Notes under the pieces: generated by a model
The model's database searches: none
Told to the model about the DNA's origin: nothing
Seen by the model: the letters and a program-made list of their open reading frames with translations, nothing else
Assembly (NCBI RefSeq): GCF_030247195.1
Contig: NC_080672.1
Span: forward strand, 90,716,113-90,780,112
Reading direction: 5' to 3'
Length of the DNA: 64,000 bases
Source: Topomyia yanbarensis
Taxonomy: Eukaryota > Arthropoda > Insecta > Diptera > Culicidae
Made by a program: the position numbers and the translations under genes
Shown here: piece after piece, positions 10,498 to 22,694 of the stretch
Layout: every line of letters starts with the position of its first letter
How positions within the stretch are numbered: the stretch's first letter is position 1

Positions 10498-11369
10498 CTT
10501 TTTGATCTGACCACCTCAAACATATTTATACGAAAAAGTCATAGTTCCAAGCAAATTTACCAAATGTATTTTAATCGCTAACCAAGTTCTTTCATTCCCC
10601 TACACAATGAAACTAGTGTGCTAAAATCGGACCAAAGTCAAAAGAGCAACATGAATTTGAAGTGAACAGGGCAATTGTGGTTTCGGAAATGTAAATCATT
10701 GAAAAGTCCGGACTTTGCCACGTTTAAACTGATGTTGAAAATCTGATATTCTTATCCAATGATCATAAAATTTTGAATATACATCATTCAATACATGAGA
10801 AATTTATGAAAAATATAAAATATCAATATTTCAAAAATAATTTTTTGAGGTTTTGGCCAGCCTCCAGCCACTGTGCAACGTGCCTGAAGTTTGTATGGGA
10901 TTTTTCGACAATTTACATGGAGAAAACCCACTAACTCGCATTTTTACCGCTAGGTGGCACTCTATGCAACGTATTATCACTGTAAATGAAAATAAGAAAG
11001 ATAATTTAATTGTCTACAACTTTGTCGGAGACTGCTAGTCAATCCGGCTTTGTTAAAAGAAGTTATTAAACTTTTACCGAAGTGATGTCTGAGTCAGTTT
11101 TGTATGGGGCCTAGTAGTGCATGGTTGTGTATCAGTACCCGATTCCCATGAACAAAACTTTTTTGTGAAATAATGATTAGGTAGCATGCTCAGAAGAACT
11201 ATAGTGAATAATTCGAGTCATGTTTTGGTTAGAACATTTTAGTTCCACCTGTGGCCACATAGAGGGCGCCAACACTAATTTTTTATAGAAGAAGGATAGG
11301 ATATCGAGATGTTCGGAAGAATTATTGCAAAATGCCTATTCAACAACTTTGTGCAAGACACCTAATTTA
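10498..11369. other. non-coding, probably diverged repeat hosting the next MITE
   Basis: Phrases such as CAACTTTGTCGGAGAC near 11020, CAACTTTGTGCAAGACACC near 11344 and ACTTTGTCGAAGACACC near 12512 recur on both sides of the TA-flanked element at 11370-12306. This suggests a tandemly organised older repeat. No gene is seen. Confidence 0.4.
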
Positions 11370-12306
11370 TAGGGTAAGGTGGGGCAAATCCGACCTAGTA
11401 AATGGTTTTGGCTGTAAAATGCACATTTTACAACGGATCAAGTCGTTTTATATACCAAATTAAAGATTAGACTCCTGGGCAACTTTCTGTATATAGCATT
11501 TTATTTGGAATTTCGGAATATCTTGCGATACAAGCGTTTTACAAAAATGTTCATTTTTGCTGTTTTCAAAAATGGTGGGGTAAATCCGACCCCCTATGTT
11601 TTTGATTGATTTAGTGCAGATATTACTCAAATTTTATGGTTTTTCAATGATAAATCAATGAATGTTGTGTTATTGAAATGCAACATGAATAAAAATCTTG
11701 GAATGCTAAAATCACGAGCAGTAGCACGTAATGATATTCCCATTTGCATAGGAGCAATTGCTCGACGAATACTATAATCATCACGTTTTTGTGTCTTTCG
11801 TTTGTAATTATGTACCATTTTGCATAAAAATAATAAACAATAATAATAAAATAATAATAACAATAATAACAATAAAAATATATTTCAATTTAATAAATAA
11901 AAATTTTCTTAGCAAAAAAGCGGTCGGATTTACCCCACCGCGCCATTTTTCATTACGATGCAATTAAAAAATATATGAAAAAGGTTGGACTAAATTCATC
12001 TATGCACTTTGTAGGACTTCAATCAAAGAATTTAAATCCACATACATTTATTATACAATCACTTTAACAATCAGAAATATCCTGTAGTCAATGATACACA
12101 AAATTCAAATCAAAAGTTGTAAAAACACACTTTTTGTCGTATGAGCATCTCAATGTAGACTAACAAAATGCTGTCATACCACCATTATGATTATTTTCGA
12201 TTCTCTACACGACAACATTGATATTAGTTCGCGGAGTGCTTCTGATTTTCGGTAACAGAGGGGGGTCGGGTTTACCCAACGGTCGGATTTGCCCCACCTT
12301 ACCCTA
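11370..12306. mobile_element. TA-flanked MITE with 26-bp perfect inverted ends
   Basis: The left end starts TAGGGTAAGGTGGGGC and continues into CAAATCCGACC. The right end is its exact complement over 26 bp, finishing at 12306. TA lies at both borders, as expected for Tc1/mariner-type targets. Related motifs recur internally: GGTGGGGTAAATCCGACC near 11573, and its inverse near 11920 and 12266. The nested sub-terminal repeats resemble transposase binding sites. No transposase frame is present. Confidence 0.85.
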
Positions 12307-12683
12307 TCTCTTTCCATTGAAAAGTTATTTACATACCTCCAGCAACATTTGTCTGCAACTTCGTGTGAACGAAAAGTCACAGTGAAAAAGTTATATTAAA
12401 AAACCAAATTTATGGGGGTTGCCATAGAATATACTTTATTAATCGATAACCTTAAGTCCTACAAGTTCAAGTTATTCAACAAAATTCTTCATTACGAGTA
12501 TTTATAAAACTTTGTCGAAGACACCAATTTTCTACCTCGTTAGTATAAATTTTTTTTTTTGTTCGATCGTAGTAAGCCATGCCTAATTTTAATTTTTATC
12601 AGGTTGTGGAGAGTATTCTTAATTCGTCCAAAGACATCCTGTAAATATATTCGATGGTTTGGCCTCTATCGAATTAAGTTTAC
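12307..12683. other. non-coding continuation of the host repeat
   Basis: AT-rich sequence carrying a further ACTTTGTCGAAGACACC phrase near 12512. No gene is seen. Confidence 0.4.
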
Positions 12684-13966
12684 GTTTTGCCTTTCTCAAT
12701 AGAAAGGTATTGCAATTGCTCTGAAAACCGACTTTTTAACGGAGGCCCGGAGGACCGAGTGACATATACCATTCGATTCAGTTCGTCGAGTTCGGCAAAT
12801 GTCCGTGTGTGTATGTGCGTCTGTGTGTGTACGCGAACACAATCTCATTCACTTTTCTCAGAGATGGCTGAACCGATTTTCACAAACTTAGTCCCGAATG
12901 AAAGGTGCAACGTTCCCATAGGCTGCTATTGAATTTATAATGGATCCAACTTCCGGTTCCGGAATTACAGGGTGATGAGTACGATCACGTAGAAAATGTC
13001 GATTTTAATAAATTCTGCAATGAATGGTGAAATTTTTTCCAAAAGGTGACCACAACTGCTTCGATTTGTAGTACTAGGTCACTAACAGCCATTCAAAGTC
13101 TCTTTGGTCACATTGGCCACCATCATCGGTTCCGGAAGCCCCGGCGGAAGTATCTAAATTCAGAATAACAGTCACATCGGTTTCTCGGAGATGGCTAGAC
13201 CGAATCAACCAAACTTAGTTTCAAATGAAATATGTTGCGTCCCGAACCGACTTCCGGTTCCGGAGTTACGGGTTGTGGCGTGCGATCACATAGCGAATTG
13301 TGATTCAAACCGATACTCCGATGAAAGCAAAAAAGGTAAAAATTTCGCTAAAATGTCTCTCAAACAACTTAAATTTGCAGTTCTAGGTCACCGACGGTCA
13401 AACAAACTTTCGTTGACCATAGTGACCACCATAGACGGTTCCGGAAGTGCCCGGGAAAAGCGGCCATCTTTCAAAACTAGCAAACTCATATCAGTTTCTC
13501 GGAAACGGTTGGGCCGATTTTCACAAACTTAGTCCCAAATGATAGCTATATTATCCCCACAGATGTCTGTAAAATTTCGCATGGATCGCTTATACGGAAA
13601 GGGGGGACGCCATGAAATTTCAGAAATCGAATTCGTATTTTTGATGCCAAACATCCTTAATATGCATGAAACGTCGAGATTTTATGTTATCACGATTTTT
13701 TTTTAAATCGACTTTTTGGGACTTTGCCGATTTCGCACCTTTATTCAGTTCAATATTACCGTGGCTGTTTTTTTTTTTGTTTTACAAAATTTTAGAACTC
13801 GAATAATGATTTCTTTTCTCGTATATTTGTCATGTTATGTATAATAATAAAATGTAATATATGCATTTGAAAGCTTTTAATGAATATAAACAACACAAAC
13901 ATTCACGTGTTCATGATTGAGAAAGACACAATTGCACCACTAGTTGGATTAAAACAGGTTTTTGGC
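12684..13966 (-). mobile_element. family A repeat, long type, complete
   Basis: Read on the minus strand, this copy runs from the TTTTAATCCA end (rightmost) to the CTCAATAGAAAGGT end (leftmost, near 12688). It contains the microsatellite, two CCGGAACCGGAAGTCGGAT-type units and a 5' AT-rich section. It is closely similar along its length to 52817-54220 and, from an internal point on, to 9294-10497. The open frame at 13191-13532 (113 codons) matches frames in those two copies. Confidence 0.75.
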
Positions 13967-14838
13967 ATTTCCGACCACTGCAACGGCTGAACCGATCTTA
14001 TCCAAACCAGTTTCAAATGCATGGCTTACCACCCAGACAGTACGCCATTATTTTGTTTTGATTCTGATGTTTAGTTTCTAAGATATGGATGTTTAAATGT
14101 GTAAAAAAGGGGTTTTTGCGGTTTTTTAGATTATCTGTCAAAATTGATAGCCTAAACAAATGTTCTGCAGATTATTAGAAAGCTTAAACAATTACCTGTC
14201 TAACGAGGTATAGATTATTACAATCGGATTACTATTAAAAGAAATATGGAGCGTTGAATTCGGGCGAAAGATTTTTGTCATTTTTCGGCGGATTTCCCTA
14301 AAACCTGGTCAAAAGTCGAAAATGGTTTTGATTGACCTGCAAAGATACATATCACTTTTTTTGTGTCGGAGATTACGATTTTGATGTCAGATTTTCAAAA
14401 TTTAAAATGGCGGATACAAAATGGCCGACATTTTAAACTAAATAATTCACGAATGAAGACTTAATGATCCCAAATTTCAGTAACTAAAAAATGAATATGA
14501 CAAAAATATGAAAACAAATGAAATTCACTAAGATTCAAAGTAGGTTAGCCCGAGGATTTGTCCAAAGTCCATTATTACGATGATGCGTCCATTTGAATGC
14601 ATGCGTTATACTTGGTCAGAACATGCTTGTACTGCTTCCTGGTATAGTTTTGAACAACCACGTTTTGTTGTCATGCTTGCTGACATACTACGGCTGACAA
14701 CCTTCTCAAAAAAGATTCGCTAAGCTGGAGTGTACGCCAAAGTGAGCGTTTGGTCAAATAACGGCCGGAGATCACAGTATTCTTTAGCACCACTCTACTG
14801 ATATTCGCACTTAGTATCCAGTCATATGTTCCACCTAT
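13967..14838. other. non-coding stretch with a dispersed repeat segment
   Basis: A segment near 14285-14330 (GGCGGATTT, then AAACCTGG and AAAAGTCGAAAAT) recurs in inverse orientation near 15872-15930, on the other side of the family A copy at 14839-15426. The remaining sequence shows no gene. Confidence 0.4.
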
Positions 14839-15426
14839 AGTTGCCTTTCTCATATAGAAAGGTTATGCAATCACTCTGAAAAACGTCAACCTAATCCCGG
14901 CCTTCTGGATTTTAACAGGAGCGTAGTTGATGGTTTACGGAGAGGGGTTACACCCCCCCCCCCCTCTACTGTTCACTCCCCTCCTTTAAAAATCTCCTTA
15001 AATCACCCCTCAGACCACCACCCCATCCAGCCCTCATACCCCTCCCTTTCAACCCCATCATTTTTAAACCACCACTATATCACAAAGCATACCAATTTAA
15101 GCTGGGGAGTCGTTCGTTTATGGGACTTTCGCCCTCCTCACATACCCACCCCCGCATGACAAAATGAGTTAGCAAGCAGATAACATTGATCTAATGCTGA
15201 TTAGGCTAATGGAGTATGATATTTTATTGTTTCAAGTGTTTCACCATCGACACGTAGCTCATCAAGTTCGTGGCTGGCATGCCATTGTGTATAAGTGCAA
15301 AGTGTACTAAGAATGTAATGGACATTTCCACAATTATGTTGAACATAAAAAGCCTCCGTGCCATAGTTTAGAGAAATGAGAAAGGCACAATTGCACCGCT
15401 AGGTGGATTAAAACAGGTTTTTTTTT
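14839..15426 (-). mobile_element. family A repeat, short type
   Basis: It has the family A termini on the minus strand: GGTGGATTAAAACAGG at the right border and CTCATATAGAAAGGTTATGC at the left. The roughly 500-bp interior differs from the long type: a C-rich tract, GGCGTAG phrases and the line GGAAATGTCCATTACATTC. The same interior is seen at 59279-59845 and 27294-27662. No open frame of note. Confidence 0.7.
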
Positions 15427-16965
15427 TTACTTTCCATGATCAAACGTCAGTGTTTCCCGGTAACGTTTAAGCATGATATTCATTTTTGAAATTAGGAACC
15501 CTTTGCGATCACTCTTGTTGACCTCGTAGGTTTTCAATATGAGCTATCAAATTTTTTTACGTCTTTTGAGTTCCACTTTTGATAACTTTTGAACATGTTT
15601 ATGAATCTCGACGAAATTTTTACTATCAAATACACAATTCTTCCTAATCAAAATTCAGTATTGTGTGATTCGCTGCGATAACCGGAGGTGCAGCACTAAT
15701 TAAAAGTATGAGTTCAAATTTTAAGCTAAAAATCTTATCATCCGTCTCCGTTTTAACTGTTTGGATGTGTCAACACCTCAAATATGAAAATTTTGGAGCG
15801 TTTCACTTAAAAAAGTATGCGGCAGCATCATCTGAAGGACAATATATGTACTAGAACCCAAAGTACTACCATGCAATTTTCGACTTTTGGCCAGGTTTTT
15901 AGACAAATCCGCCACTGTGCGATGTCCACATCGACATTCCAATTTTTTTTTCGGGTAATTTCTTAAAAAATGGATTTTCATGAAAATTTTCCTTCATGTT
16001 AGACTACTATGGCGAAGAAGGGTAATAAAAATCGCTCAAACCTTAACCACAGAATAACATACACTTATTTCGTCTTTTGTGAATCCAGGGAAATTTCTTA
16101 TTTCTGAACGACATTATGAGTTTTCATATTTACGTCTTAACTATTTATCTAAATTAACATAAAATTGAAGTAGCCTTCGTATTCTTGAATTTGCTCGTAT
16201 TTCAACCATTAGTTTTCAAATCCAAAATTAGTGGTATTTGTTCAAGCCACAGAAGATTGAAATAAATAATTTAAACAAAAAAAATTCTCAGATTTTGTTT
16301 CGCGCGATTTCTTCATTTTTTTTTGGTTAAAGTTTCCATGATACGCTATGCTGTTATAAGCTATTTCAAAATCTTGAAAAAAATTGAAGGTAAGCGCTCA
16401 CACCAATGACGATGCAAACTTATTTCAATATCTTATAAAAGACAAAAATAAAAAGAAAAGTCCACGTGGACATTTCCCCTCCCCATGAACAAGCGTGGAC
16501 TTTCTCGTGACCCCAATCCTCCCCTAAATTGTTCACGTGGTATATGAATGGCCCCTTAAGAGTATGTACTTCAAATATATGCAATACATTTTTATTCGAT
16601 TTTGGTTTTTGGTCCGGCATTACATATATAGCCTCTTTAAGAAGATTCACTTTTTCCCGACATAATGCATTTATTGAAGAACTCAGATATTTTATTAACA
16701 AAGCGTTATTACTAATTCGTTTGTCCGTCTATTTTTTTCGGCTTACCTTTGATTTGGTTTAGTCTTTTAAATTTCTCGCACTGATGTTGTCTCATGCTGA
16801 TTTGAGTGTTTCTCTGAGTCTTCCCACTGTCCCATATAGTATGTGTTATCAAAAACATCGCGAAACATCAAGTTCTAAATGTTTTCAATCGATATAATAT
16901 CCGCAGAGAGTGATAAGGGTTATAAGAAATGTATCATCACACTACTAGGTGGATTAAAAACGTTT
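15427..16965. other. non-coding stretch, ends in a family A terminus remnant
   Basis: No gene is recognised. 15872-15930 carries the inverse of the 14285-14330 repeat. 16455-16560 contains two nested GTCCACGTGG/CCACGTGG-like words of a common AT-poor repeat. Bases 16930-16965 (CACACTACTAGGTGGATTAA) are a short remnant of the family A left terminus on the minus strand. Confidence 0.4.
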
Positions 16966-18242
16966 TTGACATTGAAAATGTCTTACTGCACTATCTGGGG
17001 CAAGGTGTCATTCTAAAACCTAACACCAAACGATGTCACGTTTTTGCGTCACTATTTTGAACGCTAATAACTTTCTTATTTATGAAGCGATTTCCGTCTG
17101 TTTATTATCAAACAATTCGGAATTAACTGAAATTATGTTTTATTGCTATATTGTTATCGTATTTCAATAGCACACTTGTCGCGACTTTCATGCACCGCAG
17201 GCAGATCATGATTTGGTTCAGTGCCAACATGATAACAATAAAATTTACCTAAGTATATGAAGCTTAACTTTACCATGCAAATGAATTTTCACAGAATAGA
17301 AGCGAGACACAAAAGGTGAGATTTGATCGGATAGGCCTACAGTAATTATAATTATATGCTAAATTTCTTCCTTAAAATAGCTTAACCTAAATTGTACTTA
17401 GATCTAGCAATCTAATACTACTTAAAGCTGATTGATTAAAACAAAAATAAAAGGTGAATGAATTAAATGTCGTTGAAATATTGTTAACTAAATATAACCT
17501 GTTTATAGATATTCAACGTGCGGCAAAGAAAATTGCCCATGCTACTATAGTTGCTTATACTACAAGCTAAATCAGACGCTAAACGTAAGTAACTTATATT
17601 AAGTAAAATTACAATGAAGTATTATGTAAGCCTAATGAAAATTATATACAAACGCATGAAATTTTTAACCATCTGCGCAAGGAATAAAGTGAGGTTATAA
17701 ATACGGAAAGCGTCGATTTAGTTGTAATTGCAACAACACTATTGAAAAACAAGCAAAAATGAATAGATCTCGGAAAACGTGAAAACTCCCACACATTAGT
17801 CAATCTATCCCGGGCGGAACCGTCAATAGGGAGCACCCAAGAAACTCAATCAGATACGGGGAGGCTATTTTTAGAGGTACCGCTTGTTTGTTCGCGTCAG
17901 TCTTTGCTCGATTTTCACACGAGCAGGACCTAGAAATAATGTCCGGACGAAGCGATAAGTGAGACATGGCAGTGATGGCATGGCAAACTTTGCATAGACG
18001 AACTCATGCGTGTATGCAAAGTTTCAAATCGCACAGCTCTTTACGCGATATGCTTTGCGCAATTGCACACGGTAAAGAAACCTAAAATTCCTGTCGTGTA
18101 TACACTATGATTTGCACAGTGGGTGGCCTTTGGTTTGAACAATGCAGGGTGCGACGTGTTTGTATGCCACTTATTGTGAGTTTGCGTTAGGACTGGGACA
18201 AAGGAGACAAATTATTTTTTTTTGGATTATGTGCGTGTTCGG
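16966..18242. other. apparently single-copy non-coding stretch
   Basis: Bases 16976-17020 are the inverse of the dispersed segment near 1000-1060. A 12-bp perfect inverted repeat AAACTTTGCATA with a 16-base spacer lies at 17985-18024. Only short frames are open; nothing is recognised. Confidence 0.4.
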
Positions 18243-18695
18243 TTAACCCTTTCATGCCCAACTTTTTTCTAGTACATGTAGAATTTCAAAACTATTTTTC
18301 CTTGAAAACAGTGGGGCCAAAAAACACTAAAAACCATTTTTCATAAAGATAGGAGCTTCCCTCGCAGTGCTAGAAGCTGCTCAATTTTTACCTTCCAATA
18401 CTCAATACAACTATCCTAGAATTTTTACAATAGTTCACATGCGTGGAAAACGTAGCCAAAGGTACTCTAAATTGATAATTTTTGTCAGTTTTCATTAATA
18501 TTGCAACATAACGAAGATATATGAACAAATCATTTACCGTCGTCAACTTAAACTGTTCCTGGCAGCACTGCCCCATTGGAATCCAATCAGACTACCTGCA
18601 ATACTTGTTTTTGCGTGCAAATCTTGCCTCAATCAAAAGTTATAGCTGTTTAAAAACGTTGTTGTCCACAAACAACATAGGCATGAATGGGTTAA
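18243..18695. mobile_element. TTAA-flanked MITE, copy 2
   Basis: TTAA at 18243-18246 and 18692-18695 bracket CCCTTTCATGCCCAAC and the complement of CCCATTCATGCCTATG. It is the same family as 8632-9158 in the same orientation, about 70 bp shorter because of internal deletions. No coding capacity. Confidence 0.82.
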
Positions 18696-19460
18696 TGAGA
18701 CGCAAGTGTTTTTGGTGGTTGGTATGTACGTAGGGTGATGAGCGTATTGGCACACAAGTTTTATATTTCGGATATACGTGAAGTGTTTTTAGTACTGTAT
18801 GTTTAAAGCGCGGACAAACTTGATTAGCTTTGCATCTATTGAAATGCAGGGCTGTGTTGAAGATGATGGTGGGTGAGCTGGGATTTATGTTAGAGCAGTT
18901 TCAGAATTGAGTTTTGTTTTAAAAAGGTTAAACTAAAGCGACCTTTGGTAGTCAACCTACAAGTAAAGCCATTTGGCGAAAAGAAAGAAAATATCGATTA
19001 GTTTTTATCCCAAGTTTGCAAGCATTAGTATTTTATGTTGTTCATATTCTTTCGGGCATATTAAAAAGCGTAGTATTTTATATAGGAGGTTTAAAGCAAA
19101 ACTGGAACCGAAACAATCGCCTTGTGTTTTGCTTTATTATTTCAAACATTAAAATTAGTATACGCTGCCGGTTTGTTTGTTTCTTCATTTGAAACACGTT
19201 TAGCGCTTCTGTGGTACAATCCTAGATTCATAATTGTGACAGTTCTATAATATAAAAAAAATATTTCAAAACTAGAACTTCAGTATTACGAAGTGAATTT
19301 TTACTATAACCTGATAGTTTTGTAACATATTATGTAAAAATGAAACCCCGGCGTGAAAAAGCTTTTGCAAATGCCGTGTCAAATAAACGTTTTATAAAAA
19401 ATTGATCATGGAAAATTTAATTGGAAAATACTATTTCATATTTCGTTGCAAAACTAAATA
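18696..19460. other. non-coding stretch, nothing recognised
   Basis: AT-rich, apparently single-copy sequence with short frames only. It ends in the left TA of the next MITE. Confidence 0.4.
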
Positions 19461-20156
19461 TGGGTCAATCCACGCGAAGTGATAAAAAAAAATGCAAACT
19501 TGAAATCGACCTTTACGGATTGGAACCAAATTTGGAGGAATTATTCATCTAGGGCCAATATATAAAAAACCCAAATTTTTGTGTCAATCGAACTCCCAAG
19601 CCACGGGAGCACCCCCCGTTTTCACAAATTGCCAAAACCCTTGATTTTCTTTTGATTGCATCTCCGGTTTTATTTCCTCTAGATTCAAACCGTAAGATTG
19701 CTTTTGAAGAAAATTGTTTAAGCGTTCTAGAAAAATATTAACTTTTGGCGGCAGTGCTGCCAACTATGCGATTTTTTCAGTTATATTTTAATTTTGAAAA
19801 TTCTAATACCATCGTGTTTCATGAGATACACCGTTTTGAAGGGAAAAACTAGCATTTTTCATATAAAAATCCATTTTTATTGGCCAAAAATGAGAAAATC
19901 TTCAAACGTTAATAAAAATTGACCCATCCGCTAGATGCAAACCACACACGTAGTTTTTCATAATTTCTTGTCTACTTAACGATAAATTATATGTGAACTC
20001 AGAATACTCTAGTTGGTTTTACATTTCTTACAAAAGAAATGTATAGGATTCGCTCAAACTTTGAAAACTTTTTCCGAGGCCCGGATTTGGTTCAATTCCG
20101 TGAAGGTCGATTTCAAGTTTGCATCTTTTTTTGATCACTTCGCGTGGAATGACCCA
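19461..20156. mobile_element. about 696-bp TA-flanked MITE
   Basis: The outer bases TGGGTCA(A/T)TCCACGCG and the following 60 or so bases are repeated in inverse orientation at the right end (GCAAACTTGAAATCGACCTT is present at both ends). TA flanks both borders (19459-19460 and 20157-20158), pointing to a Tc1/mariner-type target. The interior phrase TTACAAAAGAAATGTA with TTTTTCCGAGGCCCGG near 20030-20090 also occurs near 28560-28610. No transposase is encoded. Confidence 0.82.
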
Positions 20157-20532
20157 TATTTAATTTAGAAAGCGTGGGCTTACACCAGTAGAGCGGCTAT
20201 ATTTCACGAATAGTTTCATGAATACGAGGTTATTCATAATTTCAGGAACTTGGTCACAGTTTTCGTGAGTCGTTCAGGTCACGAAAACGTGATCTTTTTT
20301 CATGATTTTTTTTAACAATTTTTCTCCGTGGAAATTTATTGCACTTGCATCAGACAGACAGAGATCAATAAAAGCTGTACCACAAAAAATGTGCAATTCA
20401 TCAAGCAAAGTATAAGTACTGGCAAATCGGTTGACAAAACTTAATTTTATAACTCATTAACCCACTTTTGCTGGTTTTGCACAAATGACGAACCTGTTAT
20501 CTCTGTAGCATTTCTCAACCTAGAAGTATATT

Positions 20533-20975
20533 TAGGGTAAACCGATCTAAAATGCCTCCCGTTAAGCCGAAACAGCTATATTTCAACGTTGGGCACTAAG
20601 ATCTCTGCAGAAATTGGTCTAATTTATTGCTATATTAACTATAAAAAGTACCCACTTAAGTTTTGTTGAAAGAATGCAAATAAAACTTTAATATTCCTAT
20701 GTGTTGCTCGAAATAGTTCTACCCAATCCGACTTTTTCTAATAGGTTGAAATGTTTATAGAAAAATGGTGGGAACTGACATCGAAATGGCTCTTATGAAA
20801 CTTTTGTGTATATTGTTATACTGCAGCATATTAAAAGTGCCAAAATTACTTAGTGCGTTGATTTCATGAAATGATACTATTTTCAATATTTTTTACGTTT
20901 CAGATAATTCAGAAATCCTGGGAATAGAAGCGGGGAGTTTTTCCCCGTTGGGGCGTATTATACCCTCTTACCCTA
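20533..20975. mobile_element. candidate TA-flanked MITE with imperfect ends
   Basis: The left end reads TAGGGTAAACCG. The inverse complement of the right end reads TAGGGTAAGAGG, with further agreement (AATACGCCCC against AATGCCTCCC). The ends resemble those of 11370-12306. The inverted repeats are weaker than in that element, so the call is moderate. Confidence 0.5.
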
Positions 20976-21394
20976 TTAATTTTAAGGCACACAATATTAT
21001 GTTTTTATTCCCAAAATACGGCCGTCATTATTATAATCCCACATCTTGATCCCAAAATAACCAGAAAGAACAACAACAAAATGCTAAATGTAATGGATTC
21101 GAGTTGCGGACCGCGAACAGCAGCTACATGGACTGGGTTTTCAGCACGATTATCGTTATTATGTTTCGTTATGGTATTGCGACATAAATATCGCAAAATA
21201 TGAACGGATCCCTCTGCACTCATATTTATCAGGGCGAAACGACGTTAGTTTACTTCTTGTTCAAACTATTATTGGTCCTACTGTCCCTCAACCAGTGCGA
21301 ACAGTCATAGTCGATAGTTCGAATAGCAAATTATTGTCAACATATTTTTCATTGTTTCTCGAGCAGCAGCAGCAAGTTCCTGAAACCAACTTAC

Positions 21395-21482
21395 CTTCAT
21401 ATCCCACAGGACACCACTTGTAATCAACAAAATAAATTACAAACAAACTTTTCACACAATTCCATATCGTTGACAATTTCAT
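21395..21482 (-). CDS. candidate first coding exon of an unidentified gene
   Basis: On the minus strand an ATG at 21482-21480, in the context GACAATGA, opens 29 codons: basic and polar residues (MKLSTIWNCVK) followed by a hydrophobic stretch (SLFVIYFV), then DYKWCPVGYE. The frame runs into a consensus splice donor GAAG|GTAAGT (21394-21389), leaving a phase-1 junction. A short hydrophobic N-terminus ending in a phase-1 intron is common for signal-peptide exons. The upstream 300 bp is CpG-rich, unlike the AT-rich surroundings, as expected for a promoter or 5' UTR. It lies downstream of, and on the same strand as, the leucine-rich-repeat gene. No acceptor or second exon was identified, no family was recognised, and the cysteine-containing tail is too short to classify. 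Confidence 0.35.
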
Positions 21483-21830
21483 TGTCGTATCTGCCTTCGA
21501 AGACCGTACGCGCGCAAAAAAAACGAAGATTCCACAAAAGGCACACACCAAAGCGGCAGCGTACCACCAGGAAGCGACAACAACAACGACGACCACGTTC
21601 AAAACGCTCGATGGTGGCGGCGCCCCCGGCAAAGTGGCAGGCAGAAGCGAACACGGCTAGCGCGATAAGACGCCAAGAAGATGAGCCAATTTGCCTCCCG
21701 GGGTGAGCCGCGACAGAGTGAACAGTTTCCGAGGGAGAGAGAGAGAACGAAGCCCGATTAGAGAACAACGACTCCGTGTGAAAGGAAAAGGGGACAAAAC
21801 GGTGGTAGCGGTGCGGTAATTAAAAACATC
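21483..21830 (-). promoter_or_regulatory. CpG-rich candidate promoter/5' UTR
   Basis: This block is much richer in GC and CpG than its neighbours (GTACGCGCGC, GGCGGCGCCCCC, GCTAGCGCG) and has CAACAA-type simple tracts. It lies immediately upstream of the candidate exon at 21395-21482. No TATA box was seen. Overlapping open frames on both strands here look like by-products of low stop-codon density in GC-rich sequence. Confidence 0.35.
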
Positions 21831-22101
21831 ATTAATTATTATTTTCTTCTGTAACAGTTTTTTGTTTTGTATCTCAATGTCTTTTTTATTTTCGTTGAAT
21901 CTTTATTATTCCTTACCACTTTCTGAGTGTTTTTTTTGTTTGCTTCCTCTCGGTAGGGTTCTTATAAAAAGTGTAATAAAAATACATAACTAGCTTTCTG
22001 TTTGTGTGAGTGTTGATGTTACTTTCTAATTGCTGATCTGCGGGGACAATGTTTGTCCCCTCCCTTGCCATCGCCTATTTACAATAAAGAAACGTAAAGT
22101 G

Positions 22102-22107
22102 TTTATT
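22102..22107 (-). terminator. candidate polyadenylation signal (AATAAA, minus strand)
   Basis: AATAAA on the minus strand, about 590 bases downstream of the stop codon of the leucine-rich-repeat gene. Further minus-strand AATAAA-like words occur near 21886, so the site actually used cannot be decided from sequence alone. Confidence 0.3.
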
Positions 22108-22694
22108 TACACAACAGGAAATGAAAAAATCCTAAAACGATTTCCTTCATCTTCCGAAATTGATGATTTTGAGGTCCACGTAGTAAAAATAAACTAAGCT
22201 TAGAAACACGGAATTTAAACTCTATTAGACCACCGAAAAACATAGTTTCCACTTAAGTAGTATCCTAGCGTGATGTGCTTCCCCGAACCCAGTGCCTCCC
22301 GCAAATGACGGCAAGGCGGGAAGGACAGTCTTTGATATATCTCCGTTTAGATCTCTTCAAATTGACTAGAATTATTTTTTACAACTGTGTTAAGTAAACG
22401 TGATTTGAAATATTTGCAAAAAAATCTCGATATGACTTATTTTGCTCCACATTTCCATTCGAAAAACCCCAATCCCATAACTAACTATTCCTCTCCCTCT
22501 CTCTATCCGTCTGATACTCGTCTAATATATTATTCAGTTTTTTTTTCCTTTATAATAATTTATACATCTTACTAAGCCTACACTTGAATAACAATTAAGG
22601 ATGTGCGTGTGTGTGTGAGTTTCAAAAAAAAACGTATGAACTTATGAACAATGAGATGCCTTAGAGGTGATGATACCCGAATCTACCTGTGTGT

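Noticed and set aside
14285..15930. Large inverted repeat around the short-type family A copy
   Set aside because: Only about 45-60 bases match between the two sides; the rest does not align, so two dispersed repeat fragments are the simpler reading.
21288..21768. Two overlapping 114-codon minus-strand frames
   Set aside because: Val- and Cys-rich reading of GC-rich 5' sequence; only the 29-codon segment ending at a splice donor was kept as a candidate.
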